From Gammaproteobacteria bacterium (GTDB lineage Bacteria; Pseudomonadota; Gammaproteobacteria; Burkholderiales; Gallionellaceae), in assembly GCA_018813765.1 (NCBI GenBank), contig JAHJBC010000002.1:248001-312000 (forward strand): a stretch of DNA of 64,000 nucleotides. Direction: 5' to 3'. Below, one piece after another: positions 27,042-35,398 of this stretch. Position 1 is the stretch's first letter. Each line of letters begins with the position of its first letter. Position numbers and translations under genes: made by a program. The notes under the pieces were generated by a model, which was not told the DNA's origin, made no database searches, and worked only from the letters and a program-made list of their open reading frames with translations.

Positions 27042-27431
27042 TCATGCCCCGCCGCCGCAGCAACTATGCCCATGCACATTGTCGTGGGACTCCTGGCAAT
27101 AAATCATGGAGTCCTGCATATCCTCTCCCGCCAGGCAATCGCGCACCGCCTGGTAAGGATCCCTTTCTTCGCTGATCACCACCCTGATGCCGCGCTGAGC
27201 CATCTTCGAAACGAAGCCCTGGCCCGCGCTTGCCGTAACGATCATGTCCATCTCGTCCAAAGGATGCTTGCCGCCGGTGAACTCATGGAAAGACATCTCC
27301 ATGGGCAGATCGAGCCACACCACTTCCGGGATATCGCAAGGCGAGCCCACATCAAAGATGATGAAGCGACGGCTTTTCCCGGCATGACCTGTCACGCTTT
27401 TGAAATTCTGGCTGCTAACGGCGATTTTCAT
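27042..27431 (-). CDS. NifX/NifB-family (dinitrogenase iron-molybdenum cofactor) protein
   Basis: A 129-residue protein of the NifX/NafY/NifB C-terminal family. The fold is seen in MKIAVSSQNFKSVTGHAGKSRRFIIFDV and DMIVTASAGQGFVSKMAQRGIRVV. The C-terminus carries a Cys/His cluster (SHDNVHGHSCCGGGA) that could bind a metal. Family members outside nitrogen fixation carry iron-sulfur or molybdenum-copper-sulfur clusters (the orange-protein type). No nif genes are present in the window. An AAAGGAGCAGATC site precedes the ATG. Position within the octaheme operon suggests cofactor handling or a redox-sensing role; this is inference. Confidence 0.87.
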   Translation of the reverse strand: MKIAVSSQNFKSVTGHAGKSRRFIIFDVGSPCDIPEVVWLDLPMEMSFHEFTGGKHPLDEMDMIVTASAGQGFVSKMAQRGIRVVISEERDPYQAVRDCLAGEDMQDSMIYCQESHDNVHGHSCCGGGA

Positions 27432-27474
27432 GATCTGCTCCTTTGAGTTATCAAGTGCGGTTGCTGCATGACTT

Positions 27475-27894
27475 TCAATTGAGCGGGATGTTGTGCTGGA
27501 TCAGCCATGACTGGTCCAGTTCCCACTCGACCTTCGATACACCCGCCTGCTGCAGCACGATCTGGCGTGCCTCACCCTGCACCTGTGCCAGTTCCTGCTG
27601 TGCCGTGATGAATTCCGGAGATGTGGACGAACGTCCGGAGAGATGGGGATAGAGTGCGCTTATCATGCGGAAGACCGGTACCGTCTGTGAGCGAGGCGTG
27701 GTCATCACCGCCGTTTCGCCCTCCAGCCGCACCGCCCTGAAACGGTAGGGATATTCGCGTAGCAGGTTGCTACCTTGCTGCTGCAAGGCGCGGTTCAGCG
27801 CTTCCACCTGCGGGTCCGGCTTCAGTGCGGACCAGGCGATTGCGAGAAGCGCGAGCACCATGATCGGCCATATTGTCCGGCGCCCCCGGATCAT
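27475..27894 (-). CDS. Hypothetical membrane-anchored protein
   Basis: A 139-residue protein with a single N-terminal membrane helix (about 8-24) after a short basic start (MIRGRR), so the rest is probably periplasmic. The soluble part has no cysteines or CXXCH motifs and contains a Gln-rich helical segment (ITAQQELAQVQGEARQIVLQQ). I do not recognise the family. Strand, small gaps (43 and 55 bases) and shared promoter place it in the sigma-54 operon with the ferredoxin and the octaheme cytochrome, so it may be an assembly or structural component of that system. Confidence 0.75.
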   Translation of the reverse strand: MIRGRRTIWPIMVLALLAIAWSALKPDPQVEALNRALQQQGSNLLREYPYRFRAVRLEGETAVMTTPRSQTVPVFRMISALYPHLSGRSSTSPEFITAQQELAQVQGEARQIVLQQAGVSKVEWELDQSWLIQHNIPLN

Positions 27895-27949
27895 CTTGCA
27901 GCTTTCCCCGGCATGTCAGGCGCCCCAGAATGACCGTAGCCAGCCACAC

Positions 27950-28207
<258 letters not shown>

Positions 28208-28405
28208 TTAACTCCTTAGCGTTGATTTGTTCCATATCCATTTCGCGCCACACCAAACTACTCGACGACAGAAACGCAAGACCGATGCTCCAAAAAAAAT
28301 CCTGTGACGCACCGCGCCACAGGACGAGTCTGAATGGAGGGAGTATCCAAACAGGGAGGAGCCCAACCGGCTCTGCCACAAGCCGTAGTTCGGCGATAGC
28401 AGTAT

Positions 28406-28421
28406 TGCAATCACCATGCCA
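28406..28421 (-). promoter_or_regulatory. Sigma-54 promoter of the ferredoxin-octaheme operon
   Basis: Read on the minus strand from 28421 to 28406 the sequence is TGGCATGGTGATTGCA, with GG and GC ten bases apart. It differs from TGGCACG-N4-TTGCA at one position. Transcription would start near 28395 and leave a leader of about 190 bases before the ferredoxin. Apart from these sites, no gene is seen in the 28205-28527 gap. A near-match to an IHF site (TATCAACGTAATG, minus strand 28467 to 28455) lies between promoter and upstream dyad. Confidence 0.8.
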
Positions 28422-28508
28422 GACCTGACGCAATTCTATAAATTTCTTTTTATTCATTACGTTGATACGTCACCAGACGATGAGACTGAACATGGAAGCT
28501 TGATTGCC

Positions 28509-28524
28509 ATGCCATAATTGGCAT
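28509..28524. promoter_or_regulatory. Palindrome, likely upstream activating site of the sigma-54 activator
   Basis: ATGCCA-TAAT-TGGCAT is a dyad with 6-bp perfect arms, centred about 120 bases upstream of the predicted sigma-54 transcription start, a usual enhancer distance. It also sits immediately before the start of the activator gene, so the activator could bind here and regulate itself. Confidence 0.55.
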
Positions 28525-28527
28525 ACC

Positions 28528-29871
28528 ATGACCGCCATGACTGACAAACTTTCATCACCGAGCATCCCGGCCGACCTGCTTAACCTGCTCGACAGTTTTC
28601 CCGACCCCAGGATATTGCTCGACGCGGATTACCACATCCTCGCCGCCAATGCCGCTTACAAACGCGAATTCACTTCCCTGCAGAACGTGGAGGGTCAGTA
28701 CTGCTACGCACTCTCGCACCACTACGACAAACCCTGCGACCAGGCCGGGGAGACCTGTCCGTTGCGCGACGCGATCGAGAGCGGCGAGCCCAGCCGCGTG
28801 CTGCATGTGCACCACACTGCATCAGGCCGGGAGCATGTGGAAGTGGAGACGGTACCGGTCAAGGACGAGAACGGCGCCACGATCTATTACATGGAGACCA
28901 TGCACTCATTGCGCCATGCCAGCAACGGCCAGCGCGATCGCGCCCTGATCGGCTATTCGAAGCCGTTCAATCGTATGCTCGAACTGGCCAAGCGCGTGGC
29001 CGCGCACGAAAGTTCGGTGCTGCTGCTGGGCGAGTCGGGCACCGGCAAGGAACTGGTGGCTCATGCCATCCATGACATGAGCCCGCGCGCCAGCGCGCCT
29101 TTCGTGGCGCTGGAATGCTCAGGCCTCACCGAGACCCTGTTCGAAAGCGAGATGTTCGGCTATGAGAAAGGCGCTTTCACCGGCGCCGCCGGCCGCAAGA
29201 TCGGTTTGGTCGAAGCGGTGCGCGGCGGCACCCTGTTCCTCGACGAAGTGGGCGACATCCCGCCCTCGCTGCAAGTCAAACTGCTGCGCTTAATGGAGGC
29301 GGGCACTTACCGCCGCATCGGCGGCGTGGAACCGCTCAGCGCCGACTTCCGCCTGGTCGCAGCCACCCACCGCAACCTGGCGGAGATGGTCGGCAACGGC
29401 ACCTTCCGCCAGGACTTGTATTTCCGCATCAACGTATTCCCCATCCTTCTGCCGCCGCTGCGCGAGCGCAAGGAAGACCTGCCGATGCTGGTCAAAAGTC
29501 TGCTCGCGCGACTGGAACCGGGACGGCGCATCAAGATCAGCGATGACGCCATAAGCACTCTGATGCGCCACGATTTCCCCGGCAACGTGCGCGAACTGCG
29601 CAATATTCTGGAACGCGCGCTCATCATGGTCGACGGCAACACCATCCAGCCCCAGCACCTCTTTCTCGACACGATGAAAAGCGCTGGCGACGTGAAATTT
29701 CAGGATGCCCGACCGTTGGAAGAGATTGCGCCGCTGGAAAATCTGGAAAAACGCTACCTCGCCTGGGCCGCGCAGAATTTTCAGGGCGACCGCAAAGCGC
29801 TGGCGGAACGGCTGGGCATCAGCGAACGCACGCTGTATCGCAAACTGCGCGAAGCCGAAAAGGCTCAGTAG
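28528..29871 (+). CDS. PAS-AAA+-Fis sigma-54 dependent transcriptional activator
   Basis: A 447-residue bacterial enhancer-binding protein. The N-terminal PAS domain (about 15-130) holds a Cys cluster (Cys59, Cys70, Cys77, the last in ETCPLRD) that could bind a cluster, haem or react with redox signals. The AAA+ domain has Walker A GESGTGKE (168-175), the sigma-54 loop GAFTGA (215-220) and Walker B GGTLFLDE (233-240). The C-terminal Fis-type helix-turn-helix ends with [12 protein letters not shown]. The start at 28528 (MTAMTDKL) is a choice; 28537 is also possible and neither has a strong ribosome binding site. It is divergent from the octaheme operon and is its obvious regulator. Confidence 0.93.
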   Translation: MTAMTDKLSSPSIPADLLNLLDSFPDPRILLDADYHILAANAAYKREFTSLQNVEGQYCYALSHHYDKPCDQAGETCPLRDAIESGEPSRVLHVHHTASGREHVEVETVPVKDENGATIYYMETMHSLRHASNGQRDRALIGYSKPFNRMLELAKRVAAHESSVLLLGESGTGKELVAHAIHDMSPRASAPFVALECSGLTETLFESEMFGYEKGAFTGAAGRKIGLVEAVRGGTLFLDEVGDIPPSLQVKLLRLMEAGTYRRIGGVEPLSADFRLVAATHRNLAEMVGNGTFRQDLYFRINVFPILLPPLRERKEDLPMLVKSLLARLEPGRRIKISDDAISTLMRHDFPGNVRELRNILERALIMVDGNTIQPQHLFLDTMKSAGDVKFQDARPLEEIAPLENLEKRYLAWAAQNFQGDRKALAERLGISERTLYRKLREAEKAQ

Positions 29872-29879
29872 CCAGGCAG

Positions 29880-30785
29880 CTACCGCAGTTTCAGGAATCT
29901 CTCCACATGATCCAGGAAGGCGCGCGTCTTTGCAGGCAGGAAACGGCGCATGGGCATCACCGCCCAGGCGGTGACCGAGGGAAAGCACCATTCCGGTAGC
30001 ACGCGTACCAGTCTTTTCTTGCGCACATCCTCTTCCGCGAACGGCACCGGCAGCATACCGATGCCCGCGCCGTCCAGCAGCAACTGCTGGATGACGCTGA
30101 TGGAGTTCATCCCCATGCGTCCCGGCGGCACACCCTTCCAAACCTCCTTGCCGCGCAACAGGTGCCAGGGCTGCGGCTGGCCAAGATCGGAGATCATGCG
30201 CAACGCGACATGTTGCTGCAGCTCGTCGGGATGCTGCGGCGCGGGATGCAGCGCCAGATAGATCGGGCTGGCATACAGGCCGAGATGCTGTTCGTCCAGC
30301 TTGCGCGCGACTAGTGTGGAATCGTTGGCGAGCTCACCCATGCGGATGGCGAGATCGAAACGCTCGCCGATCAGGTCGACCAGGCGTGAGCTGAGATCCA
30401 GCTCCAGTTCCACTTCTGGACAGGCTTCGCTGAAGGTGGCCAACGCGCGGGACAGGCTGCGCCGCGCGTAATCCTCCGGCATGGAGACGCGCAACTTGCC
30501 GCGCGGCTGCACATCCTGGCTGCGCACGAAATCCTGCACCGTCGCCACCTCTTCCGCCACGCGGCGACTGTGATCGAGAAACTCCTGCCCGAACTCGGTG
30601 AGCGTCAGGCGGCGCGTGGTGCGGATCAGCAATCGCTGTCCCAGCAACTCTTCGAGATTCCCCAAACGGCGCGACACGGTCGCCTTGGGCATGCCCAGTT
30701 GCTCGGCGGCACGCACCAGACTGGCCTGTTCCGCGATAGTCGCGAACAGGATCATGTCATCGGCAGAGATGTTCTTTTGTTCCAT
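29880..30785 (-). CDS. LysR family transcriptional regulator
   Basis: A 301-residue regulator with an N-terminal winged helix-turn-helix (MILFATIAEQASLVRAAEQL, then MPKATVSRRLGNLEELLG) and a periplasmic-binding-protein-like effector domain (LRVSMPEDYARRSL onward). It belongs to the group near AaeR/DsdC-like regulators of quinone or aldehyde stress, judging by general pattern only. It is divergent from the pirin gene at 30905, with 119 bases between, so regulation of pirin and perhaps YceI and the Old Yellow Enzyme is likely. Its stop lies nine bases from the convergent activator gene. Confidence 0.93.
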   Translation of the reverse strand: MEQKNISADDMILFATIAEQASLVRAAEQLGMPKATVSRRLGNLEELLGQRLLIRTTRRLTLTEFGQEFLDHSRRVAEEVATVQDFVRSQDVQPRGKLRVSMPEDYARRSLSRALATFSEACPEVELELDLSSRLVDLIGERFDLAIRMGELANDSTLVARKLDEQHLGLYASPIYLALHPAPQHPDELQQHVALRMISDLGQPQPWHLLRGKEVWKGVPPGRMGMNSISVIQQLLLDGAGIGMLPVPFAEEDVRKKRLVRVLPEWCFPSVTAWAVMPMRRFLPAKTRAFLDHVERFLKLR

Positions 30786-30865
30786 TTTCGAGACAGTCTA
30801 TCCCATGCATCTGTCTTTATCTACATTCATGGAACGCATAATATGCAAGCACTTCACTCAACATT

Positions 30866-30891
30866 GTGGGGCGGGCCGAAGCCCACCCCAC
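30866..30891. repeat. Short GC-rich hairpin repeat upstream of pirin gene
   Basis: GTGGGGCGGGC and GCCCACCCCAC pair with one mismatch around a CGAA loop. It resembles common proteobacterial intergenic repeats of the GTGGG..CCCAC type and sits in the LysR-pirin divergent region. Confidence 0.5.
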
Positions 30892-30904
30892 ACCGGGAGC
30901 CGAA

Positions 30905-31771
30905 ATGGATACCGCAACCACAAGCACTTTGTCGTCAACACGCAGCATCGAACGTATCGTCCAGGGCGTCGCCACCTCGGACGGCGCGGGCGTGAGCCTG
31001 ACCCGCGTACTCACCGGCAAGCTGCAACGCCGCCTCGACCCCTTCCTGATGCTGGACGCCTTCGGCAGCGACGATCCCGACGAATACATCGCCGGCTTCC
31101 CCGAACACCCGCACCGCGGTTTCGAGACCATCACTTACATGTTGCACGGTCGCATGCGCCACCGCGACAGCGCGGGGCACGAAGGCCTGCTGGAGAACGG
31201 CGGCATGCAATGGATGATTGCCGGGCGCGGCGCCATCCACTCCGAGATACCGGAACAGGAGGAAGGTCTGATGGAAGGCTTCCAGCTCTGGCTCAACCTG
31301 CCCACAGCCAACAAGATGGCCGCGCCATGGTACAAGGATTTCCCGACCAGCGAGATTCCCGAATACCGCACACCGGACGGCGTGACCGTACGCGTGATCG
31401 CGGGCAGCAGCAATGGCGTGGCGGGCGCGATGACGCGCGAAGTCACCGAGCCGCTCTATCTCGACATCCACCTGCCTGCCGGAGCGAATTTCGCCACTGC
31501 AATTCCGTCCACGCACAACGCCTTCATCTATGTGTATCGCGGCGCGGTGCAGGTCGGCGACACAAGGGTCGAAGTACAGCGCATGGGCATCCTCGCCAAC
31601 TCGCCAGGCGCGGACGGCCTCGCGCTGACCGCCAGCGAAGACGCGCGCCTGATCCTGGTCGCGGGCAAGCCGCTCAACGAACCCATCGTGCAATACGGCC
31701 CCTTCGTGATGAACACGCAGGAAGAGATCCACCAGGCACTCGACGATTACAGGAACGGGCGTTTTGCCTGA
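30905..31771 (+). CDS. Pirin family protein
   Basis: A 288-residue bicupin of the pirin family. The iron ligands are conserved: His68 and His70 (EHPHRGFETI), His112 and Glu114 (IHSEIP). Some bacterial pirins are quercetin dioxygenases, others modulate metabolic enzymes; no single role can be assigned. The ATG at 30905 is chosen because GGGAGCC precedes it; an upstream GTG frame only reads the hairpin repeat. The divergent LysR gene and the downstream YceI and Old Yellow Enzyme genes suggest an oxidative or electrophile stress group. Confidence 0.92.
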   Translation: MDTATTSTLSSTRSIERIVQGVATSDGAGVSLTRVLTGKLQRRLDPFLMLDAFGSDDPDEYIAGFPEHPHRGFETITYMLHGRMRHRDSAGHEGLLENGGMQWMIAGRGAIHSEIPEQEEGLMEGFQLWLNLPTANKMAAPWYKDFPTSEIPEYRTPDGVTVRVIAGSSNGVAGAMTREVTEPLYLDIHLPAGANFATAIPSTHNAFIYVYRGAVQVGDTRVEVQRMGILANSPGADGLALTASEDARLILVAGKPLNEPIVQYGPFVMNTQEEIHQALDDYRNGRFA

Positions 31772-31822
31772 CAGCAGCACGCAAATAGCAGTCTCACTTT
31801 CAACCACAACAAGGAGTGCACC

Positions 31823-32389
31823 ATGAATAAACTGACCGCCCTCGCCATCGCCACCCTGTTCTCCAGTGCAGCCTTTGCCGCACCGGAAACTTATGTGATC
31901 GAACCCAGCCACACACTGCCGCGTTTCGAATACAGCCACTTCGGCTATTCCATCCAGCTCAGCCGTTTCGACAAGACTTCCGGCACGATCACGCTGGATC
32001 GTGCCAAGAAGACCGGCTCGGTCGACGTGACCATCGACGCCAAATCGGTCAACACCGGCGTGGCGCTGTTCAACGAGCATATCCAGGCCGCCGATTTCTT
32101 CGACACCGAGATGTTCCCCACCATCACCTTCAAGTCGAGCAAGGTGAAGTTCGACGGCGACAAGGTGGTTGCGGTCGAAGGCGAACTGAGCATCAAGGAC
32201 ATCAGCAAACCGGTCACGCTAACCGTGGTCTCGTTCCTGTGCATGCCGCACCCGATGGTGAAGAAAGAAGCCTGCGGCGCCACCGCCACCGCCAAGGTCA
32301 AACGTTCCGACTTCAACATGGCCAAGCACACGCCCTATGTCGACGACGAAGTGACCCTGACCATCCCGGTCGAAGCGATCAAGCAGTAA
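31823..32389 (+). CDS. YceI family periplasmic protein
   Basis: A 188-residue secreted lipocalin-like protein. The signal peptide (MNKLTALAIATLFSSAAFA) ends at residue 19. The YceI signature is clear: YVIEPSHTLPRFEYSHFG, DVTIDAKSVNTG, FFDTEMFPTITFKSS. The family binds polyprenoid lipids such as isoprenoid quinones in its beta-barrel. CAAGGAGTGCACC gives a good ribosome binding site. It probably follows pirin in the same transcript (51 bases apart). Confidence 0.94.
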   Translation: MNKLTALAIATLFSSAAFAAPETYVIEPSHTLPRFEYSHFGYSIQLSRFDKTSGTITLDRAKKTGSVDVTIDAKSVNTGVALFNEHIQAADFFDTEMFPTITFKSSKVKFDGDKVVAVEGELSIKDISKPVTLTVVSFLCMPHPMVKKEACGATATAKVKRSDFNMAKHTPYVDDEVTLTIPVEAIKQ

Positions 32390-32399
32390 CCCGCAAGCT

Positions 32400-32422
32400 C
32401 CCTCTCCGCATCCCGGAGAGGG
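32400..32422. repeat. Hairpin between yceI-like gene and Old Yellow Enzyme gene
   Basis: CCCTCTCCG / CGGAGAGGG pair perfectly over nine bases with a 5-base loop. It has the same CCCTCTCC core as the repeat inside miaA. No T-run follows on either strand. Confidence 0.5.
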
Positions 32423-32453
32423 GATCTATCCAGCAGCACACAAGGAGTACGAC

Positions 32454-33521
32454 ATGAGTAACACCCTGTTCACCCCGACCACGCTCGGCAAACTGCAACT
32501 GAAGAACCGCATCGTCATGGCACCGATGACGCGCTCGCGCGCCACCGGCAATGTACCGAACGAACTGATGGAGACGTACTACCAACTGCGTGCCGATGCC
32601 GGACTCATCATCACCGAAGGCACCTCGCCTTCCCCCAACGGTTTGGGCTATGCGCGCATCCCCGGCATGTTCTCCGACGCTCAAGTACAGGGCTGGAAAC
32701 GGGTGACCGACGGCGTGCATGCGGCTGGCGGCAAGATCTTTGTACAACTGATGCATACCGGCCGCGTCAGCCATCCCGCCAACATGCCCGCCGGAAGCAA
32801 GATCATCGCGCCATCGGCCGTCGCCCTGAGCGGCGAGATGTGGACCGACACCAATGGCATGCAGCCTTATCCGGTTCCGGCCGAGATGGGCGAGGACGAC
32901 ATCGCGCAGGCCATCGCCGAATATGCCAATGCAGCAAAGCGCGCCATCGAGGCCGGATTCGACGGCGTCGAGTTGCACGGCGCCAACGGCTACCTGATCG
33001 ACCAATTCCTCAACACCGCCACCAACCAGCGCACCGACAAATGGGGCGGCAGCGTGGAGAACCGCATCCGCTTCGCCGTGGAAGTTGCGAAAACGACGGT
33101 CGCCGCCATCGGCGCGGACCGCGTCGGCATGCGCATCTCGCCGTATGGCGCGTTCAACGGCACCGCCCCCGATGCCAAGATGGACGTGCTGTACCTGAAG
33201 CTGGTCGAGGCACTGAACGAACTCGGACTGGTGTATATCCACATCGTCGATCACAGCTCGATGGGAGCACCGGAAGTCAGCCCGGAATTGAAAGCCAAGA
33301 TACGTGTCAATTTCAAGGGCAAGTACATCCTGTCCGGCGGCTACGATGCTGCACGCGCCAACGCCGACCTCGACGCACAGAAGGGCGATCTGGTGGCGTT
33401 CGGCCGCCCCTTCATCTCCAACCCCGATCTGGTTCAGAAACTGAAGAATGGAACGGCACTGACCGCACCCGATTTCAGCACGTTCTACACCCCCGGCGAG
33501 AAGGGTTATACCGATTATTAA
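32454..33521 (+). CDS. nemA: Old Yellow Enzyme family ene-reductase, NemA-like
   Basis: A 355-residue FMN-dependent reductase of the classical Old Yellow Enzyme group, which reduces alpha,beta-unsaturated carbonyls, maleimides or nitroesters with NAD(P)H. Conserved residues include Thr26 (APMTRSR), His175 and Asn178 ([13 protein letters not shown]), the proton-donor Tyr180, and [10 protein letters not shown] near the C-terminus. Length fits NemA (365). AAGGAGTACGAC precedes the ATG. Together with pirin and YceI downstream of a LysR gene it fits an electrophile-detoxification unit. Confidence 0.92.
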   Translation: MSNTLFTPTTLGKLQLKNRIVMAPMTRSRATGNVPNELMETYYQLRADAGLIITEGTSPSPNGLGYARIPGMFSDAQVQGWKRVTDGVHAAGGKIFVQLMHTGRVSHPANMPAGSKIIAPSAVALSGEMWTDTNGMQPYPVPAEMGEDDIAQAIAEYANAAKRAIEAGFDGVELHGANGYLIDQFLNTATNQRTDKWGGSVENRIRFAVEVAKTTVAAIGADRVGMRISPYGAFNGTAPDAKMDVLYLKLVEALNELGLVYIHIVDHSSMGAPEVSPELKAKIRVNFKGKYILSGGYDAARANADLDAQKGDLVAFGRPFISNPDLVQKLKNGTALTAPDFSTFYTPGEKGYTDY

Positions 33522-33612
33522 TTCGGTCAACGACCGTGCGGCGGCCTTGGGCAGACCGCCGCCGGATGATAGAATGCGCGCCTTTCGATTTTCACAAAAA
33601 AGGCGTCGCATC

Positions 33613-34161
33613 ATGAGTTTGAACAAAGTCCCCTCCGGCAAAGATCTCCCCAATGACTTCAACGTCATCATCGAAATCCCGATGCATGGCGAGCCGGTCA
33701 AATATGAGGTGGACAAGGAATCCGGCGCGATCTTCGTCGACCGTTTCATGAATACCGCGATGCACTACCCCTGCAACTACGGTTACATCCCACACACGCT
33801 GTCCGACGACGGCGATCCGGTGGACGTGCTGGTCATCACCCCGGTTCCGCTGAACAGCGGTGTCGTGGTGCGTTGCCGCCCGTTGTGCGTGCTGAAGATG
33901 GAAGACGAATCCGGTTTCGACGCCAAGGTGCTGGCCGTGCCCGTGGACAAACTCTCCACGCTGTACCGCAGCCTGAAAAGCTACACCGAATTGCCCGAGA
34001 TCGTGCTCAAGCAGATCGAACATTTCTTCGCCCACTACAAGGACCTGGAACCCAACAAATGGGTCAAGATCGGCGGCTGGGAAGGCGTTGAAGAAGCGCG
34101 CAAAGAAATCATGGCTGGCGTGGCAAACTACGCGAATGCCGCTGACAAACCCCAGTTCTAA
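33613..34161 (+). CDS. ppa: Inorganic pyrophosphatase (soluble, family I)
   Basis: A 182-residue soluble pyrophosphatase. The metal-binding signature DGDPVD is at 66-71. Glu21, Lys30 and Tyr56 (CNYGYIP) line the active site as in E. coli. The start at 33613 gives the usual N-terminus [17 protein letters not shown]; a longer frame from 33547 reads the intergenic hairpin region. The window also encodes a membrane H+-PPase and a PPi-PFK, so PPi is hydrolysed, pumped with and used for phosphorylation in the same cell. Confidence 0.96.
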   Translation: MSLNKVPSGKDLPNDFNVIIEIPMHGEPVKYEVDKESGAIFVDRFMNTAMHYPCNYGYIPHTLSDDGDPVDVLVITPVPLNSGVVVRCRPLCVLKMEDESGFDAKVLAVPVDKLSTLYRSLKSYTELPEIVLKQIEHFFAHYKDLEPNKWVKIGGWEGVEEARKEIMAGVANYANAADKPQF

Positions 34162-34178
34162 TTCATCAGGAGACCAAG

Positions 34179-35036
34179 ATGACCGCTCGCATCATTGACG
34201 GAAAAACCATCGCGCATGAAGTGCGCGCCGAATGGAAGGAACGCGCCGACGCCTTGAAGGCGCGCGGCGTCACGCCCGGGCTGGCGGTGATCATCGTCGG
34301 CGAGGACCCGGCTTCCAAGGTCTATGTCGCCAACAAGGTGAAAGCCTGCGCCGAGCTGGGTCTGCATTCCGAGCACGTCGTCCTGTCTGCGGACACCTCC
34401 GAAGCCATGCTGCTGTCCAAGATCGCGCAACTGAATGCCGACCCGAAGATCCACGGCATTCTGGTGCAACTGCCGGTGCCGAAACACATCGACAGCGAGA
34501 AGGTGCTGAACGCGATCGATCCGAACAAGGACGTGGACGGCTTCCACCCGATGAACGTCGGCGCGCTCGCGACCGGCAACATGCGCTTCGCACCGTGTAC
34601 CCCTTATGGTTCGATGAAGCTGTTGGAGAAGGCCGGCGTCCCCATCGAGGGCAAGCACGCCGTGGTGATCGGGCGCAGCAACATCGTCGGCAAACCGATG
34701 GCGCTGATGCTGCTCCAGGCCAATGCCACCGTCACCATCTGCACCTCGAAGACGGTGGATCTGCCCAAGTACACGCGCGACGCCGACATCCTGGTGGTCG
34801 CCACCGGCAAGGCGAAGATGATCACCGGCGACATGATCAAGCCGGGCGCGGCCGTGATCGACGTGGGCATCAACCGCATGGAAAACGGCAAGCTGTGCGG
34901 CGACGTGGATTTCGACTCGGCCAAGGAAGTGGCCGGCTGGATCACCCCCGTACCCGGCGGCGTCGGCCCGATGACCATCACCATGCTGGTGGCCAACACC
35001 GTGCAATCGGCGGAACGCACTGCAGGAAGTAAATAA
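34179..35036 (+). CDS. folD: Methylene-THF dehydrogenase/cyclohydrolase FolD
   Basis: A 285-residue bifunctional enzyme that interconverts 5,10-methylene-THF and 10-formyl-THF. The catalytic Tyr-x3-Lys (YVANK, Lys53), the substrate segment [11 protein letters not shown], the cofactor motif GRSNIVGKP and the C-terminal [11 protein letters not shown] are all present. 10-formyl-THF made here is also the donor for the ArnA formyltransferase at 5.6-6.5 kb. It starts 17 bases after ppa with AGGAGACCAAG, so both are probably co-transcribed. Confidence 0.97.
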   Translation: MTARIIDGKTIAHEVRAEWKERADALKARGVTPGLAVIIVGEDPASKVYVANKVKACAELGLHSEHVVLSADTSEAMLLSKIAQLNADPKIHGILVQLPVPKHIDSEKVLNAIDPNKDVDGFHPMNVGALATGNMRFAPCTPYGSMKLLEKAGVPIEGKHAVVIGRSNIVGKPMALMLLQANATVTICTSKTVDLPKYTRDADILVVATGKAKMITGDMIKPGAAVIDVGINRMENGKLCGDVDFDSAKEVAGWITPVPGGVGPMTITMLVANTVQSAERTAGSK

Positions 35037-35111
35037 CGTGGTTGGGTATGCCTGCGGCTGCGTGGCGGGCATGTCGGGCTGAAGCCAGACCCACGTCAGC
35101 GCCGCTCCGAA

Positions 35112-35372
35112 CTAATCCTGGCTGCACACCTTGTTGCCGAAATCGTCCACCGCGCAGCGGCGCGGCTGGGCGTTGTCCATGCTGCCGCTCTTTGCCACTC
35201 CGGAATTTGCTTTCACATCTTCATCCCGCGCACTTCCCGACTTGACACTGATAACGCCGTCCTTGTCCATGCACACGGTATTGCCGAAAGCATCCGTAGC
35301 GCAACGCGGCCCGGTTTCGGCATGAGACAAGGGAGCAAGCAGGCTGAAAAGCAGCAAGGCGGTTCTCGACAT
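35112..35372 (-). CDS. Small secreted protein with two Cys-x-DFGN-x-Cys repeats
   Basis: An 86-residue exported protein. A signal peptide (MSRTALLLFSLLAPLSHA, cleavage near 18) is followed by two copies of one motif, RCATDAFGNTVC and RCAVDDFGNKVC, separated by a charged linker. The two cysteine pairs could form disulfides or bind metal. I recognise no named family. The start at 35372 has a GGAAGAG site and gives the signal peptide; a longer frame upstream does not. It follows the GGDEF-EAL gene by 26 bases on the same strand, so the products may be made together. Confidence 0.7.
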   Translation of the reverse strand: MSRTALLLFSLLAPLSHAETGPRCATDAFGNTVCMDKDGVISVKSGSARDEDVKANSGVAKSGSMDNAQPRRCAVDDFGNKVCSQD

Positions 35373-35398
35373 GAGCTCTTCCGCTGGCGTTGCGATGC

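Noticed and set aside
33538-33562. Possible terminator between the Old Yellow Enzyme gene and ppa
   Set aside because: A 7-bp GC stem with an 11-base loop and no T-run; it could be chance in GC-rich DNA.
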